Assembly: GCF_964355755.1 (NCBI RefSeq)
Contig: NC_092672.1
Location: 27,338,501-27,402,500 of the forward strand
Direction of reading: 5' to 3'
Source: Antedon mediterranea
Taxonomy: Eukaryota > Echinodermata > Crinoidea > Comatulida > Antedonidae
Length of the DNA stretch: 64,000 nt
In this document: piece by piece, positions 35,667-47,600 of the stretch
Layout: each line of letters starts with the position of its first letter
Position numbering within the stretch: the first letter of the stretch is position 1
Program-made: the position numbers and the translations under genes
Notes under the pieces: generated by a model
What the model was told of the DNA's origin: nothing
Database searches by the model: none
The model's input: the letters and a program-made list of their open reading frames with translations, nothing else

Positions 35667-35810
35667 ATATTTGTTTCACTACACTCATCATAGGGCCTAG
35701 GCCTAAAATATACCGCATGCTTCCTTCATCATCAGGTTTCACAAAATCAACACATTCATAGATTGTAACAGTTCACTGCACACACATAACAACAAATACC
35801 AGCTGAGTTT

Positions 35811-35855
35811 GTTTTGCTGCTGCTGTTTTGCTGCTGCTGCTGTATGCTGCTACCC
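35811..35855. repeat. CTG/GCTGCT microsatellite
   Basis: Interrupted GCTGCTGCTG runs in the promoter-side flank of proximal DCAF17. The distal copy has a shorter version around 53378. Confidence 0.6.
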
Positions 35856-35927
35856 TGGGAATGAGTTGAGAACTATAATTGAGTACTACGGCAGTCAACT
35901 TTATCAACCATAAATAGAAATTTCATC

Positions 35928-36276
35928 TAGATGTATTGTCCCCAAAAAACATGAAAAATGAAGATTAATTAAATCAGACTTTGAATGTGTTATTTTGTAG
36001 TTTTAATAAAATAATTAATCACTTCCATAGAAAAAAAACGAAAAAAAATGTTTTCACTTATAAAATGACAAAATAAATGGTTAAATTCAACCAAAAATCC
36101 ATTGGCTGGCAGCCAATTTGACAATTTTTTGCTTTAAATTACATTTTTTCAGGTAAATACATTTTTTTTCGATCCAATTTTTGGTCAATGTGGATAACTA
36201 TTATGTTACATTAAAATGGAATATTTAAAATAACAAATTTAAGAATTATTTTTTCAGGGGGACAATACATCTTTAA
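35928..36276. mobile_element. TTAA-type MITE, copy 3
   Basis: Ends AGATGTATTGTCCCC and GGGGGACAATACATCTTTAA. The interior carries the GGCTGGCAGCCAATTTG block of copy 1 in reverse orientation. The left TTAA is mutated. The intact duplication unit lacks it at the matching place. Confidence 0.65.
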
Positions 36277-36707
36277 ACTTTAAAGTTGAAAAAGAATGAA
36301 TAAAATAATTATCACAAAAGTGACAGTTCATCTTTGTAGTTTATAGGCACCGTGTAAAGTTATTCGTTTTTGACTAAAAAAACAGTTTGCTTTGTTGAAT
36401 TGAAAGTGTGCACTCCAATTGTCCTTCAGATTCAATTAGCCTATATATAACTACTGGATAAAATACAACAAGCACAGTTGCAGATTCAGAGGTTTTTTCC
36501 TGTTTTGCTTCACACCGTCGGTTAACTGGATTTTCTATTTTTACTATTTATATAACAATTCGCGCAATCAATCGTCAAGTCATTTGAAGATTAACAACAA
36601 CATTATCATTTATTTGCATTGTTGCCTTGTATCATGGCCATTATTCATTACACATATCTATCAATACATCTGTGTTAATGATATGCAATTATGAAAATAT
36701 TAATAAA

Positions 36708-36974
36708 AAAGATAAAAAGAAATTGAATCGTATTACAAGGAAAGCTGAATATATTGTTAAAGATCCGTTAGTGCAGTTTAGATGAAATATATACATAGAT
36801 TGGATAGTGAAGGCAGCTCATAAAATAATTAAAGATGTTGATCATCCCCTTAGCAAATACTTTATTATCAAACGCAATGGTAGAATACATGTTCCAATAA
36901 CTAAGAAAAACAGATCGAGATATGCCTTTGTTGCAAATGCTATTCATATAATTAATTCACGTCACCATCGATAA
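36708..36974 (+). mobile_element. LINE reverse transcriptase C-terminal fragment
   Basis: One frame with a single internal TGA reads LNRITRKAEYIVKDP, KIIKDVDHPLSKYF, RNGRIHVPITKKNRSRYAF and ends INSRHH. This is the pattern at the C terminus of CR1/jockey-type LINE polymerases. It marks the seam between the two DCAF17 duplication units. Confidence 0.6.
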
Positions 36975-37325
36975 AATGTTATGTAATACAAGACTATGTA
37001 AACAATGAAACTTTTAAAACGTAAATTTTTTCAATTTATAAATGTTTTTTATATCTTTAATATTTTTAAACGTTTTAAACATGTTTAGCCTATTTGAAAT
37101 TTTAGCAATTTATAAATTGTAAAGGTTTTAGGAACATTCTAATGGTTTAAATCCTTTTAAAGCTGTTTATAATAATTATTATAATAATAATAATATAAAA
37201 AACTTTCGATTTCCAGCAACCTATAGAAACAAGTTAGGGCTGCAGGTTGTTTCATTGTGTTAATTCAGGGAAGTTTCCTATCCTTGTTCTTCAACAGTCT
37301 TGTGGTCGATGACACATTATTGCAT

Positions 37326-37674
37326 GCCCATAACAAAAAGTCTTTAGTAGATATAGCTCTATATCTATTAGCCTTATAAGTTATTTTCTTAAGCTATATA
37401 TAGCTCTATTACTTATTAAGAAGATAGCTATTAGAAATCTATGAATATCATATAAATTATTGTCTACTATTAACAAATAATAATTGGCCACTTAAATATT
37501 AATCAACTATATATTTTATATAGCTGGGAAGTAGTCATTCCATTGTTGACTCATTAAGTTAAAATCATTAGTAGCCGAGATGAAAAGGTCTACTAAAAAA
37601 CTATTAGGGCTACTAAAAATAGAGCTATTTCTATTTAAGTCTACTTAAATCTACTATTTTTGTTTGCTATGGGC
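37326..37674. mobile_element. AT-rich MITE with GCCCATA inverted ends
   Basis: GCCCATAACAAAAAG on the left faces TTTTTGTTTGCTATGGGC on the right. TAGTAGAT/ATCTACTA and TAGCTCTA/TAGAGCTA blocks also mirror each other inside. No coding region; the superfamily is not assigned. Confidence 0.55.
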
Positions 37675-37955
37675 TAGTTCTACTGTAGGTCTTGGTCTTT
37701 GCAATTTGAAAGCTCCAATGACAAAGCTCTGAAAACTAAACAGCCCTGTCTCTTTCATCAGAGCCGCAGGGACAGAGGTAGCATAACATTTTAAGTGGTA
37801 ATCTAAGTGGTCAAGTCTGACAGCAAGGTACAATGCAATGCAGTGTGTTTTACTATTTCCAGGTCACCGAATGAATTTTAATTGTTTGAGAGGGTAAAGT
37901 GGGTGAAGAGACTCAAGCAAAGTTTTCACTGTTTTCATATACAAATACTGTACGT

Positions 37956-38046
37956 GTGAGGGTGTAAATTGTACACCTCCGCATAGAAAAAATAGGGCAT
38001 AACAATTTACACATTAGTCCAGTTTTATGACACTGGTTAATAAAAT
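37956..38046 (+). repeat. LTR-like fragment, left
   Basis: About 90 bp (GTGAGGGTGTAAATTGTACA, CCTCCGCATAG, TTAGTCCAGTTTTATGACAC, GGTTAATAAAAT) match 43721-43811 almost base for base. The two flank the gypsy-type coding remains, so they are probably LTR remnants. Confidence 0.6.
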
Positions 38047-38094
38047 GGACAACAAATTAATGATTGGATACTGGACATGCAGTTCTTGATAGAC

Positions 38095-40560
38095 TCAAAA
38101 CAACTTTCTGGTAGCTACGGGTATGCAGATGTGGTAAGAAACACACAAGGAAGAGCAAGAGATCTCTCGTTCTGAATTTGGAGGCCCAAGGAAATGAGGG
38201 AAAGACAGCGAAAGCGGCGCTTGAGGAATTAATGTACGAATACGGAGAAGCGAACTCTGCCGTATCTCCAATGGCAAATTGTTATGCTAGTATCCAGAGA
38301 AGTGGGGAAACTGCAAATAAATACGCAATTGCCTTGGAAGCCGTGTTGGGCAAAGTGGAAAGAAAGAATTCATCTGTGCTCGAAGAACGTGATTGAATGC
38401 TAACGACGCAGTACATGTTTGGACTAATGGATCTCTGAGTTCGTGAGCGGTTAGCCCCTATGAGACTACGGGACATGTCCTTTAACCAATTGAGACGGGA
38501 GCTGAGAATCATCACAGAGGAGAACAACTAGGCGAAGAGAAGGGCATTCTACATGACTCAGACTGCCGGAGATATTACTTCCACACAGACAGATAAGCTA
38601 AGGGCAGCGTTAGATAAACAACTAAAGGCCACAAAAAACACCTCGATCGCATTGAACTGTCTGGACAATGAGTTTTAATCAGGACATGGTTCGCCCCCCG
38701 TCAGCAGTACCAACCAATGACAGGACCCCTACCAGGGGCACAAAGGCCCATCGAATGTAACCATTGCCACGAGTACGGACACATCGCCCGATACTGCCCA
38801 TGGGCAGGCCTTCCTTTAAACTAAAGTCACCTGCTGTTGTGGGACAACCAGTGGGTGTGAAAGAAAAGAGCCCAGTAGTAAATAATGAAGTTCCTGTACC
38901 ATTGGATGAGAAACATAAACAAGAACTAGTAGGACACGTAAACACATGTGAAGTGCACGTAAGTGGCCAGCCATGTACAGCTCTGTTAGATACCGGATCA
39001 CAGGTGATGACAATCACCTTGGCGTTTGTTAAAGAGCATCGCACCTTGTCGAAGTCGGATATTGTTCCGTTGAGTATCACCATTGAAGGCGCAGGGGGAC
39101 TGGCGTTTCGAGTGCCGTACCGACGAATTCCACTGACCAAGTTTCAAGAAGTACGAGAGCACGTAAAGGACTTAGAATAATCTGGAATCATCCGACGAGA
39201 GTCCTTTTGCTTCGCCCATTGTCATCGTTCAGAAGAAGGATGGAAGTAGTCGTCTATGCGTCGAGTACCGTAAGTTAAACTCACAAACCGTACGGGACGC
39301 TTTTCCATTACCGAAGATAGAAGAAAGCCTTGATTCTCTTGCTAACGCAAAATATTTCTAAAGTCTTGACTTAACGTCGGGTATCTCCAAATCCAGATGG
39401 ACCATAATGATCAGCACAAGACGGCATTCATTACACCCTTTGGTTGTTTGAATATACTATGATGTCGTTTAGACTCATGAACGCCCCTGCCACGTTTCAG
39501 CGTCTAATGAACACTGTTTTTGGCGACCTTAATTTTACCGACATTCTACTCTATCTAGATGGCATTATTGTGTTTAGTAAAAAAGTTGAAGAACAAGAAG
39601 AGAAGCTTCAAAATGTGTTTGATAGGCTCCGCACACATGGCCTTAAGCTGAAGAGGTCAAAACGTCAATTCTTCAAGAAAGAAGTTCAATACTTTGGACA
39701 TCATGTTTCAGCAGATGGAGTGAAAACCGACCAAGAAAAAGTAGCAGCGGTAGAGAACTGGCCGGTTCCGAAAGAAAAGAGGGTGCCACTTCCTTGGTTT
39801 TACTGGCTATTACCGACGTTTCATAAAAGACTATGCAAGTATCGGCAGACGAGAATTCAATGCGAAACAGAAAAGAATGTACTAGGTAACTGTCTACGAC
39901 GAAAAGATACAAAAGAAAGTTTTTTATTACCGCCGTCAAATAATTAACACATTATCAATAATGGGACAGTCCTACAGGTATCTTTGCCACATGAGGAAAT
40001 TAAACAAGAACAGAGGAGAAACAAGATCACTTCTACTTGAGAGTGAGGATAAGCTGAGTGATCGGCGTATGCAACAAGAATCCCGGCAAGTACGGAATAT
40101 TTTATCAAAATTGGATAATCTAAAGTTCGACAATGGAGTGATGATCCAGAGTCCCAATCTCAACACACACGATTTATCATTACCAGTTACTGCCCTGTGA
40201 AAGTAATTCGACAGTTGCATGATATTATGGGTCATTAAGGCTTTGAAAGAACACTCGATTTAGTTCAAAGGTGTTGTTTCTGGCCAGGATTAAGAGGCGA
40301 GGTCCGCGAACACATCAACCAATGTGAAAGATGTGTGCTTAGAAAGACCGCAGAACCCAAGGCTAGAGCTCCTCTAAGTAATATAAATAACCACCCGAAT
40401 TGGTTTGCATCGACTTTTGAACAGTTGAAATGTCACGTGGGGGCATAGAAGATGTACTGGTTTTGACAGACCACTTCACAAGATACGCCCAAGCATATCC
40501 AACGAGCAATCAGACGGCGCACACTGTCTTTTTTTATTCATTATGGTCCCTGTTTTATAA
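38095..40560 (+). pseudogene. Ty3/gypsy element 1: gag-protease-RT-integrase remains
   Basis: In order: a gag fragment (38178-38680, with stops); a CCHC knuckle near 38755 (IECNHCHEYGHIARYCP); aspartic protease (ALLDTGSQVMTI, in 38764-39180); RT start (GIIRRESFCFASPIV, VQKKDGSSRLCVEYRKLN, 39180-39300); RT core (39444-39840, FEYTMMSFRLMNAPATFQRL, ILLYLDGIIVFS). After a gap that removes RNase H, an integrase HHCC finger follows (LHDIMGH, CERCVLRK, ~40200-40350) and the start of the DDE core (~40430-40520). The RT active site is YLDG instead of YxDD. Multiple frameshifts; inactive. Confidence 0.8.
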
Positions 40561-40592
40561 ATCCAATTTGTTTTTAAAAAAAAGGTAACAGT

Positions 40593-43370
40593 ATGACTAG
40601 TAACCAACAAAATGCTGCAGCGGATTCATCGCTGGATCCATCAATACCTGATCCGATTTCTACAAACACACCTATAATGCCGGAACTTAGTATCCAAGGA
40701 CAACCAAGGCGACCACGACCAAGACTTCTCAGATCCACTACACCGAGGAGTGGTGCAGTAAACAGCCCAGAGATGGCAACAGACGTCAGCGTAGTTCAAC
40801 CAGGGACATTGCCCTTGTTGTTGGCTGACATTGATCCACCATTGGATACTGTACCAAGAGTGTATCAGATAAAGAGTGTTCCCACATTTACTGGGAGGGA
40901 TAAGGATGGATTAAAGGTGGAAGACTGGGTTAGAGATATAAAGTATCTGTTACGATCCAAGGGTTATTCTGCACCACTTCCCCAATTCCATGAGATTGTA
41001 AGACACACTGAGGATCGGGCCCGTGACTTTGTATTGAACTTGGAGAGTAGGGGTCCAGACCTAATGACACCTGATGCTGCCCTGAAAGAACTGGTCAGAG
41101 AGTATTGGGGACTTGAACTTTATTGTGTCACCTATAGCAGCTTTTTATGCCCGTTTTCAGCAGTCCACTGAAACGCCAAGAGACTATGCAATTGCGCTCG
41201 AAGCTCTTTTACGCCAAGTATGTGGCCAACTCAAGTCACAAAATTCTGTCGAACTGATGGATCGAGATGGGGTTTTATGAACCCAGTTTATGTATGGCCT
41301 GCGAGATGTAAATGTAAAGAATCGGCTGGCTCCGATGCACCCATGGCACATGACATTTGCAGCTTTACGGGAAGAACTACACATCATCTCCTATGAATTG
41401 GCACATAACCGTGATCAGACAGACAGACTGTAGCAAGACCTAAAGACAGTGTTGCAAAGAGCGAAGTGAAATCAATACCAACCACGGATATAAACCTCGA
41501 AATATTAGAACGGTTAAAGGCTTTAGATGGTACGCATTCAAGGAATCGAAAACAAGCCAGAAAGTTATGACAGACCTCGGGCACAACCTCGCAGGAACGC
41601 CTGCTTCAAATGCGGCAAGATTGGTCATTTCGCCAGAAACTGTAATCCGACTAACAATCGCCCCGCATCAATGTGACACAGCAGCAACAACAGACTTACT
41701 TCGAACACCAGACACCTTTTCAGCCACAAAGTGTAAACTCCTACCAGACCGGCAATCATGGTGTACAAATAACACAGCAGCTGCGACAACAAGTTTACTT
41801 TGAACATCAGATTCCATTCCAGCCACAAGGCCCTTTCCAACAATTTGGCCGACCATGGTATCCCACTAATCAACAGCTTCCAGTAAATCAACAAGCCGAC
41901 CTGAAACAGCTGCTGCCAGCCATCAGCTTTCTTTAAACGGGTATGAACTGCAGACGACGGGCTATCTGTTGGTATGAATTTGTGCCCAAACAAATCAATA
42001 GAGGGATTAATCGGTCCAGTGAATGAAGCTATTGTATCCATATCTGGTCAACTTTGTAATGCTCTTTTAGATACAGGTTCACAAGTTACAACCATCACTG
42101 CAGATTTCGTCAATGATCACCCAACTTTAAAGATCTAAAAGCTACAGCTAGTTGCTGTGAACATTGAATGGGCTGGAGGTCAGTTAGTAGCCCACCATGG
42201 TGTTCTGCTCATCAACTTGGAAGTACTGGGAGTAGAGTTGGAGGCGGTTCCGGTACTGGTTGTACCATCAAGATGAAGATGCCCTGTTTCATTGGAACGA
42301 ATGTGATATGGCCAACTACATGGTCAGTATGGACGGTCATTCATGGAAATCATTCGGGAGAAATCTACTACATGGTTTGCAGCTTACCAGTCTCTAAAGG
42401 GTGATGGGATGGACTGACTGACTGACTGACTCTGAGGTTATACAGATTATACTGTGTAAACTCCTCGAAATGAAAAAAAGCCGAACCACACCTTACCACC
42501 CACAGGGGAATGGCATGACTGAGCGGTTCAACTCTACATTACTCAATATGTTGGGAACGCATCAGCCTCATCAGAAACCTCGGTGGCGTGACCATGTAGA
42601 GGCCATGACACACGCCTATTGTTCCACGCATTCATCAACTCAGTTCACCCCATTTTTTCTGTTTATAATGCGTGAACCGAGAGTGTCTTTAGAGTAGAAC
42701 CTTTTGAACTTTTTGAACTAGAGACTGATGGAGAGGAACTCACTGACACAAATGAAGTTGATTTCATCCATTGACTCAGATACCAACTTCGTCCATTGAC
42801 TCAGATACCAACTTCGTCCATTGACTCAGATACCAACTTCGTCCATTGACTCAGATACCAACTTCGTCCATTGACTCAGATACCAACTTCGTCCATTGAC
42901 TCAGATACCAACTTCGTCCATTGACTCAGATACCAATTTCGTCCATTGACTCAGATACCAACTTCGTCCATTGACTCAGATACCAACTTCAAGAAGCTTA
43001 CGACTTAGCAGCGATGCATACAAAGGCTGCAAGACAGAAGCAGAAAAATGCGTACAACAAAACGTTGATTTGAACGTTGGAGACTCTGTTTTAGTTGCTA
43101 ACAAGTCATTGCGTGGCCGTAATAAACTGAGGGAAAGATGGGAGGAAACACCATATACCATTATTCATCACATCCAAGGTCAGTCCACATTCACTGTGCA
43201 CCGAGATGATGATGGCAGAGAGCAAACTGTTCACCGCAACCATGTACCTTTGAAAAATTTGATAGTGATGGTAGTAGTTGCAACAATGCACCAGAGTCTC
43301 CTTCAACTGATGATGATGATCCAGAAGTTTACAGAACGAATGCAACTGACTTGATTCCTCTTCCTGCTGA
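40593..43370 (+). pseudogene. Ty3/gypsy element 2: gag-protease-integrase, internally deleted
   Basis: The gag N terminus is open for 192 codons (40593-41171; VPTFTGRDKDGLKVEDWVRD). A CCHC knuckle (CFKCGKIGHFARNC) lies near 41600 and protease (NALLDTGSQVTTITADF) near 42055. Polymerase is missing. The integrase core end (TPYHPQGNGMTERFN, 42480-42540) is followed by a minisatellite and the integrase C-terminal region (NVGDSVLVANKSLRGRNKL, near 43075-43110). Gag blocks shared with element 1 (RARD, VLNLE, AL.EL..EY) point to the same family. Broken by stops and by the loss of the whole RT-RNase H segment. Confidence 0.75.
42768..42990. repeat. 25-bp minisatellite, nine units
   Basis: The unit CCATTGACTCAGATACCAAC plus TTCGT repeats with almost no variation (one C-to-T change around 42938). 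Eight full units and a 23-base ninth. It sits inside the integrase region of gypsy element 2. Since 25 is not a multiple of three, it shifts the frame. Confidence 0.95.
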
Positions 43371-43720
43371 ATTTTGTACTCACTCCCCCACTACTAACAT
43401 TACGGATAGGGATGGGCACTGCAGTAATTATTTTGCCAAAAGGGTTAGAGAATGGGAAACTAATGCTGTTTTTTCTCGTAAATAAGAATGTCTTTATAAT
43501 TTTTATCTATAATTATGTCGTTGGGACAACATCGCTCTTAAGCTGGGGTGGGTGTGAAGGTACCTGTACATGTATTAAATGTATTTTCTGTAGATAGGTT
43601 ACACGGCCTAATTTTTTAAACATTTTATATCTTTCATTTTATAAAATTATGTTAGTATGGTATGTTAGTATGGTATGTCATATGTAATGTTGTTAGGGAA
43701 CGATTTAAGCTGTGGTGAAT

Positions 43721-43811
43721 GTGAGGGTGTAAATTGTACACCTCCGCATAGAAGAAATAGGGTGGGACAATTTACATGTTAGTCCAGTTTTATGACACTG
43801 GTTAATAAAAT
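43721..43811 (+). repeat. LTR-like fragment, right
   Basis: Matches 37956-38046. Just upstream, two related blocks (around 43515-43565 and 43690-43730; GTTGGGACAACATCG, TTAAGCTGGGGTGGGTGTGA and its diverged repeat) resemble the start of gypsy LTRs. Confidence 0.55.
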
Positions 43812-44395
43812 AAATAAATAAATAGTGTTACATAAATAATTATTATCACGGTCCAATATGGCATTTTTAATGTATGGGTAAATAATGTGTTAAACGGAAT
43901 AATCTGCACCCATTCTGCGTCTTCGTCAGAGAATGGTAAGCTTGGGATGATACCTGATACATCCTCTCTCCTTCGGATGCTTGCATCGACTAGACGTATA
44001 TTTGCCTAGCCTGTTAAACAATTTAATTATTTTTCTTTTTGTTGAGAGCACATCGTTTGATCTTGATGTAATCAATCTTGTTCCTGTTTGCTGCTAGCGA
44101 CGGCTGCAGTGTTGTGTTGGGTTTTAGCTTCTTTTCTGTTATTAAAAAATTGCGATTAAACTGGAATCAGGTCTTTTCTATTATGTGTCAGTGATCATTA
44201 TTTGCTCTCCCACAAGCTAGTCAAACACCAACGGACACAATCCGAAGGCACACACACAACTGGTTGCAGAATTGGTTGTACAAGCCTTACTATGGACTGT
44301 CCTGTATAAAATAAATGCAAGGCTGTGTAGAGAAAAGACACATGGTGGTTTATCTGAAAAAAGATTATACTGTATTGCTATAGAGTTCCCCTTAC
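43812..44395. other. Noncoding, nothing recognised
   Basis: No coding signal or repeat was identified between the gypsy remains and the DCAF17 3' flank. Confidence 0.35.
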
Positions 44396-44423
44396 AGTTA
44401 GATTTCAGTAGCAGGCATATCAT

Positions 44424-44611
44424 TCATGGCAGATGTTCTGCTATGGCAGCCAAAACATGGGCCTGCAAAACAAGGAAGAGCAGCACTCACAAACATTGAT
44501 GTACTAGAGACAGATACTGGTATGCAGAGAGAAGAACTAGTTGTCACAATGGCAGATAGGAAGTTATGGATGAATCCGTCATATAAGTTTGGGTATGTCC
44601 CAGACTAAAGT
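44424..44611 (+). mobile_element. Retrotransposon C-terminal remnant in DCAF17 3' flank
   Basis: It interrupts sequence that is continuous in the proximal unit: GCAGGCATAT occurs on both sides (44417 and 44619) against once at 15301. The insert reads LLWQPKHGPAKQGRAALT, TDTGMQREELVVTMADR, a pattern seen at the C terminus of some LINE polymerases. The family is uncertain. Confidence 0.45.
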
Positions 44612-44629
44612 AAGTAGCAGGCATATTTT

Positions 44630-47600
44630 TTAAGTGATGTCCATTTCCCTTGATAATTTGTAAAAACTACATTCAAACACGCCACGATTCTTCACAATAC
44701 ACCATATAGTATCCAGGTCAACTGTGATGTCATAATCTAAATGCTGAAACAAAACAAAAAATTAAATCAGATAAAAAAAAATTATCAATATGATAAAGAT
44801 CGCCTCGTTTTTTAAGAGTTTACCCAATATTAGGAAGCTATCGTTTGGCGATAATCGACGAATAAGTACAAGCTAGGTTATGTAAATTGATATGTCTTTA
44901 ATTGGACCTAGAAACCACCAAACCTGTTGAGGTAGAGAGCTATAATAATGCACATTATGACTTCCCGGCATCCTCACAATAAACTTCTACAATTATCCCC
45001 ATGGAAATTAGGCCTATAGACTACCAAAAAAAGTGTAAAATACCCTTTTTTCTATGACATCAACTTTTTAACCTGCTGAACTGTTTCAACTTTTTCAGTT
45101 CAGCAGGTTAAAATGCTGATGTCAACTGTCTCAAAACCCTGGTAGAGAGTCCAGTTTGGAGAGTTGTAATTGTTCTTTAATCTTACTCCAATGACAGTCA
45201 ATGTCCATTCCAGTAAATGGAAATGTTTTAGTAAAATTCAATGATTATTTAAATCTTCAGTGATTTGTATGAACCCTGTATGATTTTTAAAAAGAAACCG
45301 GTTTATTTAGCATAACTGCTTTTAACGACAATATTAATCAAAATCAAAATTCTGTTACCTCTTCCCATCTTCCTTCTAATGTAACGACCTTATACATCTC
45401 GCCTGTGTCATTGTCATGGTAACAGACATGACCTTTATGGTCTTCATCTGTGATGACAACAATTAATAAATCTAGCTCGTTTTCATGTTCAACGCCTTTC
45501 AAAGTCTAAACAAAAAATACTTGTACTATAATTCACAGTTCTAAAACATATTTGTGCCCAAAAGCTTTAAAATATGAATAGAATTTACATGCATTAAATT
45601 TTACAAATTGGAAATCATGTTATAATATAACCACAATATTGTTTGTGATTTTGTAATATTGATTTATCACTGCTCACACAATAAATTAAATGCCAACCAA
45701 AATGTGGTTCATGGTATGGTTTTATTTCTAATCTTCCTTAATACATGTCCAGTACATATGATCCTCATTTTATCTTGACCTCTCCCTGACCTTATGGTCT
45801 ATACCATTCTATGTGCAATTATAAATTTACCTCAAGTCCAGGCCAAGCGACTAATGATGAATCAAAGACCCTTGGTGTGACTACTCTTCCAGAGGATGTG
45901 AAAGTTGGCCCTGGCGATCTTTGTGTTGCATTGTTAATCATGTTAATATTAAATAATTCTACCACTTCTGAATTTGTTGAAGATTGTTTCATTTTTAACA
46001 TTCTGTAAAATAAAACACATTCATTTTGTCCTTTTCTAAGCTCTATAATACACTACAGTACAGGTCCACCTCAAATAATTAGAGACCCCTCCAATTAAAG
46101 ACTGCTGTACCACGGCCCTGGATGATCACATTTTCTTAATCTTTAAGTGTTCCCTCAAGTCAAAGACTCCCTCTAGAGATCAGAGACCATGGTTTGGGTG
46201 GACCCAACAGAACATTTTCTTTTAAATTGTTCTACTAATTAAACACCATTAAAAATAATCTTTTGACAATTTTGCATTTTTAAGGGTAGAACAGAAATTG
46301 ACATTTTGAAAAAAAAATCCAAAGACAAAACTGCAGATTTTGAAATACACACAAACATGATAGACAAGCCAACATTTGCCATCACTCTTTGGGATTTAAT
46401 TTCCCTCTAAATAGGATAATTTAAAACTACTTCTAGTGCCAGTCTTTATTTGAAAGGATTCTAAACAGAGATCAGTACCAAAAAAAGTGGATTCCTGTAG
46501 TTTTATTGGATTTGGAGGAAGACCTGCAGTTTGATAAAAACGTTTCTAAGCTCATCAAAAACAGGTGTGTAGAACGAGCAATCAAAACTTTCAAGAAAAC
46601 TTAAATCTGCAAATTTATCATGGACACTAACCTCATCTTGTTTGGTCCAGTGTGTATAATCCTTCCCGATTCATCCCAGTGAAACCAAGCTTTCTCCCCT
46701 GTATATGTAGGATCCTGAACTAGATTTAATCTCCCATTGATGGCCTAGAAAACAATGTCATTGACATCACATTTTACATTTTAAAAGAAAAATGGTCCAG
46801 CATTGATCGTTGGAATGGTGTTATACAAACGAAAATTATTTGTTATTATAAAGCATAAAGCTCTGTCTACATTATAAAACTAGTTTGACAAATAAAGTGC
46901 CCAAATATGTTATTCATATGCCCACATATGGTAGTAATATGACATTACCTGTACAGCCCCATTAGAGAATGTATTCATTTTTACCCGAAGTTTTTCAAAA
47001 CTTCGGGTAAATGTCACTTAACCTCCTACTGTGACATGTGTTTATATAAGTCCAACTTTGATAGACAGGTCGTTAAACCTTTTGATCATTGGCCGACTTC
47101 TGCTAGTTTTTGCCTGACCATTGACCTTGCATACTGAAGAATGTACCTTTTCCTAATCAATCAATTACAAGAGAGCTAATAAAATCACAGGGGTATAATA
47201 GGATTCAGGTCATTAATCACATGTTTAGTTGATTTATCTGATAAGGATTTTGACCAAAAAGTTCTAATGGGGATGTACACCTAATGGACATCATTATGTC
47301 CATATATGGGCACATAACATTTGTTGTCACATAAAGTTTGATAGTGTAGACAGAACTTAAGTAACTTAAAGGAAATCTGACAGTAACATATCTTACCTCT
47401 TTATTATTTTTCATATCAAAAACCGACATATCACCATTATTTGGCATATAAGCAATGATGTAATGCCAGGGAAATCCCCCAATCACCACACAATGTTCCT
47501 CACTCTTGGCAACATCAAACAGTACATCAGGGCATTCTGATTATAAGAGATATAAAATCAAATATAAATTTAATTTGTGACACAGGAGTTTTGAACTCGC

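Larger units (their letters stand above)
15312..35688 (-). pseudogene. DCAF17: DCAF17 proximal copy, disrupted by two transposons and a stop
   Basis: Same 14-exon structure as the intact copy at 44630-53285. Exons in gene order: 35688-34823 (interrupted by a transposon at 34903-35666), 28120-28059, 27441-27400, 26830-26737, 26246-26101, 25653-25593, 25263-25174, 24975-24865, 24185-24092, 23601-20389 (interrupted by a LINE), 19058-18949, 18444-18282, 17627-17481, 15425-15312. Splice sites and frames elsewhere are intact, and diagnostic blocks survive (GIPCNVRIT, DESGRIIHTGPNK, ESELDLL). Three lesions: a 764-bp TIR transposon seven codons after the ATG; TGA where the other copy has TGC at the second codon of exon 10; and a ~3-kb LINE later in exon 10. 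Full-length protein is not expected. A shorter product from exons 11-14 cannot be ruled out from sequence. Confidence 0.85.
14700..36710. repeat. Segmental duplication, proximal unit (pairs with ~37700-54360)
   Basis: The DCAF17 exons, parts of the introns, the promoter flank and both outer flanks recur in the same order and orientation at ~37700-54360. The 3' flank match is around 14740-14920 versus 37727-37945 (CTCTGAAAACTAAA; GTGAAGAGAC; TTTTCACTGTTT-type blocks). The 5' flank match reaches 36,600-36,680 versus 54,280-54,340 (CATATCTATCAATACATCTG). The two units are nearly adjacent, so this is a direct tandem duplication. The unit is ~22 kb here against ~17 kb for the other, mostly because of different transposon loads. 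Edges are approximate. Confidence 0.8.

Noticed and set aside
41625-42041. 138-codon minus-strand frame
   Set aside because: Antisense to the gag and protease of gypsy element 2; composition mirrors the sense reading.
42768-42990. CRISPR-like array
   Set aside because: Units are contiguous with no spacers and the genome is eukaryotic; it is a minisatellite.
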